Shown here in pieces: positions 59,060 through 64,000 of a stretch of DNA of 64,000 nt. The notes under the pieces were generated by a model. The model was not told the DNA's origin. It worked only from the letters and a program-made list of their open reading frames with translations, and ran no database searches. The first letter of the stretch is position 1; every line of letters begins with the position of its first letter. Location: positions 1 to 64,000 of the forward strand of contig MSHB01000017.1 in assembly GCA_001940985.1 (NCBI GenBank). Reading direction: 5' to 3'. The stretch comes from Mollicutes bacterium Phil14. Lineage in GTDB: Bacteria > Bacillota_I > Bacilli_A > ML615J-28 > CAG-698. Made by a program: the position numbers and the translations under genes.

Positions 59060-59961
59060 TATATGATATGTTAATTATTGGAAGTGGCCCTGCTGGAATG
59101 ACAAGTGCAATTTATGGTTTGAGAGCAAATTTAAAGGTAGCTTTATTTGAAAAAAGCGCCCCTGGTGGAGCCATGATTAACACAGCCAAAATTGAAAATT
59201 ATCCAGGATATAAAAGTATAGATGGTGTTAGTCTATCAATGAATATGTACCAACAAGTTATTGATTTAGGAGTAGATTATTATTCGCGTGAAATAGAAAA
59301 AATCGAAAAAGGTGATGATAAATTTAAAGTTTTTTCTGATGGGGAAATATTTTATTCAAAAACAGTGATTATTGCTACTGGAACTAAGAATAAAAAACTT
59401 TCAGTTGAAAATGAAGAAAAATTTAGTGGACGTGGTATTTCTTGGTGTGCTATTTGTGATGGCAATTTCTTTAAAAATAAGATTGTTGCAGTTGTTGGCG
59501 GAGGAAATTCTGCTTTGGAAGAAGGTATGTATTTATCTGGCTTAGCTAAAAAGGTATATATAATACACAGAAGAGATGAATTTAGAGCTAGTAAAAGAAT
59601 TGTTGAAGAAGCAATGGAAAAAGAAAACATTGAATTTGTTTATAACACAATAGTTACTGGATTTTTTGGAAGTGATAAACTAGAAGGACTAATATTAAAA
59701 AAATTAACAAGTGGAAATGAAACAATTCTTAATGTTGATGGCTGTTTTGAATATATTGGTCAAGAACCTAATTCTAATTTTGTAAAGGGACTAAATATAA
59801 CAAATGAAAAAGGCTACATAATGGTTGATAATAATTTTGAAACTAAAATAAAAGGCCTATTTGCGTCTGGTGATATTATTAATAAGGAGTTTCGACAAAT
59901 TGCAACAGCAGTTAATGATGGAGCAATTGCAGCACTAAGTGCTAGTCGATATTGTAAATAA
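59056..59961 (+). CDS. trxB: Thioredoxin reductase
   Basis: IIGSGPAGMTSAIYGLRA, SWCAICDGNFFKNK, FASGDIINKEFRQIATAVNDGAIAA. Confidence 0.93.
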   Translation: MIYDMLIIGSGPAGMTSAIYGLRANLKVALFEKSAPGGAMINTAKIENYPGYKSIDGVSLSMNMYQQVIDLGVDYYSREIEKIEKGDDKFKVFSDGEIFYSKTVIIATGTKNKKLSVENEEKFSGRGISWCAICDGNFFKNKIVAVVGGGNSALEEGMYLSGLAKKVYIIHRRDEFRASKRIVEEAMEKENIEFVYNTIVTGFFGSDKLEGLILKKLTSGNETILNVDGCFEYIGQEPNSNFVKGLNITNEKGYIMVDNNFETKIKGLFASGDIINKEFRQIATAVNDGAIAALSASRYCK

Positions 59962-59963
59962 TT

Positions 59964-60905
59964 ATGTCTTTTTCTAGTGATGTAAAAAAAGAACTATCAA
60001 ATATTGATGTTGATATTTGTTGTATGAAAGCAGAATTATATACAATAATTAAATTTCGTTCTACAATTTTGATTTCAAGAGGTAATCTCGAAGTAGAAAT
60101 TGTTACAACATTAAATTCAACTGCTAGAAGGATAGTGAATTTATTTAAAAAGATTTATAATGTCAATTTGGAAATACTTGCTTTTTATAAAGAGAAACTT
60201 GATTATAAAGTAAGATATAATTTGAAGTTGCAAGAAAATGGAACATATATTTTAAAAGACCTTGGAATAATCGATGAAAATTATAGAATAATAGAAGATA
60301 TAAATTATAGTCTTTTTGAAAAAGAATGTTGCAAAATCAGTGCTATTAGAGGAGCTTTCTTAATTCAAGGATCTATTAATGATCCTGCTAAAAATGAGTA
60401 TCATTTGGAAATAGTAGGGGCAAATTTGAGCGATGCTACATTTTTAAAAAATATTTTAGAAGAAGTAAACATCTTTTCAAAAATCATTGAAAGAAAAAAA
60501 GGCTACGTACTATATATTAAAAAAGCTGAACAGATAGCTGATTTCCTTCGCTTTACTGGTGCAGTAAATAGTTTATTTTATTTCGAAGACAAAAGAATAA
60601 AAAGAGATTATAATAACTATGCTAATAGAATGATAAATTGTGATATAGCTAATGAAGAAAAAGCTTTGCGAACTGCCGCAAAACAATTAGAAGATATCGC
60701 TTATTTGGACAAAAATTATGGTCTGATTAATCTTAAAGAAAGATTAATAGATGCAATTGTTTTAAGAAATACTTATCCAGATGACTCTTTGTCTCAATTG
60801 AGTGAAAAATCTGAAGAATTATTAGGTAGATATATAAGTAAATCAGGTTTAAGTCATTGTTATAGAGATATTAGTCAAATGGTTAATGAACTAAAAAAAA
60901 AGTAG
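59964..60905 (+). CDS. whiA: WhiA sporulation/division regulator
   Basis: MSFSSDVKKELSNI...; IRGAFLIQGSINDPAKNEYHLEI; C-terminal DDSLSQLSEKSEELLGRYISKSGLSHCYRDI. Confidence 0.92.
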   Translation: MSFSSDVKKELSNIDVDICCMKAELYTIIKFRSTILISRGNLEVEIVTTLNSTARRIVNLFKKIYNVNLEILAFYKEKLDYKVRYNLKLQENGTYILKDLGIIDENYRIIEDINYSLFEKECCKISAIRGAFLIQGSINDPAKNEYHLEIVGANLSDATFLKNILEEVNIFSKIIERKKGYVLYIKKAEQIADFLRFTGAVNSLFYFEDKRIKRDYNNYANRMINCDIANEEKALRTAAKQLEDIAYLDKNYGLINLKERLIDAIVLRNTYPDDSLSQLSEKSEELLGRYISKSGLSHCYRDISQMVNELKKK

Positions 60906-60954
60906 AGAGCAAGATTCTTAATAGAAAATGTCTCTACTTTTATTATATTTGTTA

Positions 60955-61161
60955 CTAGTGTACATCATGATCAGTAGTAAATAAAGAAGATATTGAAATT
61001 AAACCTGCTATACCTACTAATGAATAAATAATTCTTGTAACTACTGTGCTTAAATTGTCAAAGATAAATGCAACTAAATCGAATTTGAAAATACCAACCA
61101 AACCCCAATTAAGTGCACCGATAATAACTAGAACTAAAGCAATTTTTTGCAAAATATTCAT
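60955..61161 (-). CDS. DUF378 membrane protein
   Basis: IALVLVIIGALNWGLVGIFKFDLVAFIF...RIIYSLVGIAGL. Confidence 0.9.
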   Translation of the reverse strand: MNILQKIALVLVIIGALNWGLVGIFKFDLVAFIFDNLSTVVTRIIYSLVGIAGLISISSLFTTDHDVH

Positions 61162-61287
61162 AAATTTACCTCCTAATTTATAATTATTATTCCCCAAAAA
61201 AATACTAATATTCATTTTTCAAAAATAAGCATAAAATTTCATTATTAATCATAGGATTAAATGAAAAATAGGGGTGTAAATAATATA

Positions 61288-62295
61288 ATGAAAAAAAGTT
61301 TAATGTTTATTTTAGTAATGGTTTTATGTTTTTTATTTGTAGGTTGCAAATTTAAAAAAGAAAAGGAAACACAAAAAGAGTTTATGCAAATGGTTACTAA
61401 TGCTAGTTCATATTGTGTGGAAGGCATAATGGAATCATATTATCAAGATGGTAGAAAGCAAAATGAGTTTACTGTAAAGTATAAGAGCCCTGATTTTATT
61501 AAGGTTACAATAAAAGATGCTGAACAAAATGATAAACAAATTATTTTGAAAAATTCAGAAGGAGTTTATGTGTTAATACCATCTGTTAATAAGAATTTCA
61601 AAATAAAGAGCACTTGGCCAACAAATTCAAGTTATCCATATTTATTACAAAGTATTTCTAAAGATTTAGCTAATGAAAAAGAACCAATAATTACTGAGCA
61701 AGATGATACTTATACTGTGGAAACTAAAACATCTCTTCATAATGATGCTTTAGCTGTTAAGCAAAAGATAATTTTTGATAAAAAAACAGCTTTACCTAAA
61801 GAAGTGCTAGTTTATGATGAAAATTCTGATTTATATATTAGAGTGGTATTTACAAAAGTTGATTTTGAAGCAAAGGTTAGTGATGATGAGTTTTCAGTAG
61901 AAAAAAGTATGGAAACTATAAGACTTGAATATGGTGAAAAAGGAATAGAATATGATAGAGTAGTAAGCTATCCAATAATTTTTCCAAAAGGATCTAATTT
62001 GATTGGTGAGGATACAATAAAAAGCACAGATGGTAATGACGTAAGAACAATAATGAAATTTTCTGGAGATGTTGGATTCACAATTATTCAAGAATTTATT
62101 CGTGATAGAGATGTTACTGTTTTCCAACAAGAAACTGGGGAAATAACTACAGTTTTAGGAAATGTTGCAATTATTAAATCTAATGGTGTACAAATGTTCT
62201 ACCAAGGAGTTGAGTACACGATTGGTTCAAATGACTTAGCTGTAATGCAAATGTTAGATATATTAGCTGGTTATATGACAAATCCATCAAAATAA
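61288..62295 (+). CDS. LolA-like/GerS-like lipoprotein
   Basis: Lipobox LFVGCKF; LolA-like organisation (CVEGIMESYYQDGRKQNEFTVKYKSPDFIKVTIK). Confidence 0.6.
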   Translation: MKKSLMFILVMVLCFLFVGCKFKKEKETQKEFMQMVTNASSYCVEGIMESYYQDGRKQNEFTVKYKSPDFIKVTIKDAEQNDKQIILKNSEGVYVLIPSVNKNFKIKSTWPTNSSYPYLLQSISKDLANEKEPIITEQDDTYTVETKTSLHNDALAVKQKIIFDKKTALPKEVLVYDENSDLYIRVVFTKVDFEAKVSDDEFSVEKSMETIRLEYGEKGIEYDRVVSYPIIFPKGSNLIGEDTIKSTDGNDVRTIMKFSGDVGFTIIQEFIRDRDVTVFQQETGEITTVLGNVAIIKSNGVQMFYQGVEYTIGSNDLAVMQMLDILAGYMTNPSK

Positions 62296-62310
62296 TTAAA
62301 ATAAAAACTA

Positions 62311-62338
62311 AAAGTTCTTGATAAAAGAACTTTTTTTT
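62311..62338 (+). terminator. Rho-independent terminator
   Basis: AAAGTTCTT-GATA-AAAGAACTTTTTTTT. Confidence 0.75.
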
Positions 62339-62376
62339 AGTATAATATATAAGTACAGAAATTTAGGAGTGTAATT

Positions 62377-62916
62377 ATGAATAAAAAATATGGACAACAA
62401 CAAAAAACTAGTTATAAATCAATTATCTTTTGGGGATTGATTGCTTTAATAACACTTATATTTATAATTGTTATAATTGTTAGATTTGCTCAATCAAGAA
62501 CAGTTAATAGTTATGATTCATTGAAACAACTTCAAGGAGAAGAAATATTAGAACAAAGTGATAAGTATTTAGTATTTGTTTATAATTCTACTACAGAAAA
62601 ATCAAGTGAAATTGATAACTTTGATAAAGTTGTTTTCAACTACATTTCTTTTGCTAAGAGAAATAAATCTAATGAGTCAGTTTTCAAAATTTTTGGTTTT
62701 GATATCGTAAATCCTGATAATAAAAAAGTTGTTATAAGTTCAGATAGTGGTAAAACTGCTAATATTTCTAATGTTGAAGATTTTAGTGAGTTATTAATTA
62801 AGTCTGGCGATATTCCAATGTTACTTATAATTAGTGGTAACAAAATAATTGATTATAAAGATTCTGATAATGCAATTAGTGAATATTTACAAAATATTAT
62901 TGATGAAAATAAGTAA
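62377..62916 (+). CDS. Single-TM protein of unknown function (possibly thioredoxin-like)
   Basis: N-terminal TM followed by an extracytoplasmic domain. Confidence 0.5.
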   Translation: MNKKYGQQQKTSYKSIIFWGLIALITLIFIIVIIVRFAQSRTVNSYDSLKQLQGEEILEQSDKYLVFVYNSTTEKSSEIDNFDKVVFNYISFAKRNKSNESVFKIFGFDIVNPDNKKVVISSDSGKTANISNVEDFSELLIKSGDIPMLLIISGNKIIDYKDSDNAISEYLQNIIDENK

Positions 62917-62985
62917 AGATTAAAGGTAAAATAAAAAAAACTTGACAAACCATAAAAAATTTAGTATTATGGTATGGCAAGGTAT

Positions 62986-63076
62986 GGAGTAGTACTCAAG
63001 TGGCTGAAGAGGTGCCCCTGCTAAGGGTATAGATCGGGAAACTGGTGCGAGGGTTCAAATCCCTCCTACTCCGCCA
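62986..63076 (+). tRNA. tRNA-Ser (GCT)
   Basis: Acceptor GGAGTAG/CTACTCC, anticodon loop CTGCTAA, long variable arm, GGTTCAAATCC T-arm, encoded CCA. Confidence 0.95.
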
Positions 63077-63083
63077 TTATTAA

Positions 63084-63160
63084 GGCCTTTTGGAGAAGCG
63101 GTTTAACTCATATGCCTTTCACGCATACACTCACGGGTTCGAATCCCGTAAAGGTCACCA
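63084..63160 (+). tRNA. tRNA-Glu (TTC)
   Basis: Acceptor GGCCTTT/AAAGGTC, anticodon loop CTTTCAC, GGGTTCGAATCCC T-arm, encoded CCA. Confidence 0.93.
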
Positions 63161-63364
63161 TTTGAATGTATCTGTAAGATATATATATGATTTCGTTTTT
63201 GAAGTTAAAAAAATATGCATCTTTTTAGGTGTATTTTTTATTACTTGTTAAATACTTTTATAAAAAATTCAGACAACTTAAATTAACACATTTACAGTAA
63301 AAAAATCATTTAGTTAATGTGTATGATTAGTTATATAATAAGATATGAGAAAGAGGGAATTAAA

Positions 63365-64000
63365 ATGTTTGATAAATAATTAATTGAAAGAATATGTAAT
63401 TTGACGTGTAGTGATGAAGATGTTTTTAAGGATAATACTTTAATAAAATATGATGTAGATTATCCATTTAAAAAATACTATAATGCTAATACAATTATAA
63501 ACGCAATTAAAAAATATGCTTCACACGAATGGAGCGATAAAAAATTGGCTCATTGGGCGTGTATCTATTTTTGGATTTTGGCGGGTGGAAATGACCAAAA
63601 TTTGAAAGAGGACTTGAATAGTTTTGAAGAATTTTATGCTCAACGCATAATAGAATCTTTAGATTCATTGTCTTTTTTTGAGTCTACAGATTTAGAGAAA
63701 AGTGAGATTCAAGAGTGGTTAGAATATAATATAGAATACTATACTGATTTAAATCATATATGGGAAACTAGAGAGAAATGGCAAATATATTATTATTTAA
63801 CTAACGAATTTGTTTGCTTTGATGATGAGGATGATTGTAAAAGCACTTATACTATTTTAGTAAATAATGAAACTAAAGAATTTGCGATATTATATGCAGA
63901 TTGTTTTTGTGATTTTCTAGAAGAAAAAACATTTACTTGTTTAGAAAAGAATAAAATTTATGATTTAGTTGAAGAACTTAAGAGAAAAGAATATCAAGAA
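63365..64000 (+). pseudogene. Partial ORF of unknown function with TAA at codon 5, runs off window
   Basis: AGAGGGA RBS-like, ATG TTT GAT AAA TAA, then an uninterrupted frame LIERICNLTCSDEDVFKD... to the window end. Confidence 0.45.

Overview
Low-GC Firmicutes/Bacilli-like chromosome segment. It appears to use the standard bacterial code, because TGA acts as a stop for yunB and pgi. Two parts are visible. (1) An accessory island at about 1-13.4 kb contains the 3' end of an Rhs/YD-repeat polymorphic toxin gene with a small downstream ORF, a serine recombinase, and three start-less orphan Rhs tip cassettes each followed by a candidate immunity gene. It then has a complete-looking type II CBASS operon (2TM-NUDIX-like effector, CD-NTase, E1/E2 Cap2, JAB Cap3), a decayed TdeIII-like restriction endonuclease, a 5'-truncated tyrosine integrase and a second, truncated serine recombinase. 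(2) A mostly housekeeping region at 13.4-64 kb contains polyamine genes, a metal ATPase locus, hflX, cdaA, ispDF, yunB, pgi, cwlD, the tsaE/tsaB/rimI/tsaD cluster, glnS, pcrA, ligA, uvrA, trxB, whiA and two tRNAs. The most notable observations are: a CIRCE-like (HrcA-type) inverted repeat overlapping a consensus promoter directly upstream of the CBASS operon; a decayed second copy of that promoter and effector start fused into an orphan Rhs tip; a structured ~80-nt element present in direct orientation upstream of both serine recombinases; a tandem AdoMetDC-like protein next to an agmatinase-family gene; and a ClpC-like ATPase with a degenerate second AAA module. All assignments come from reading the sequence and motifs. 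No database searches were run.
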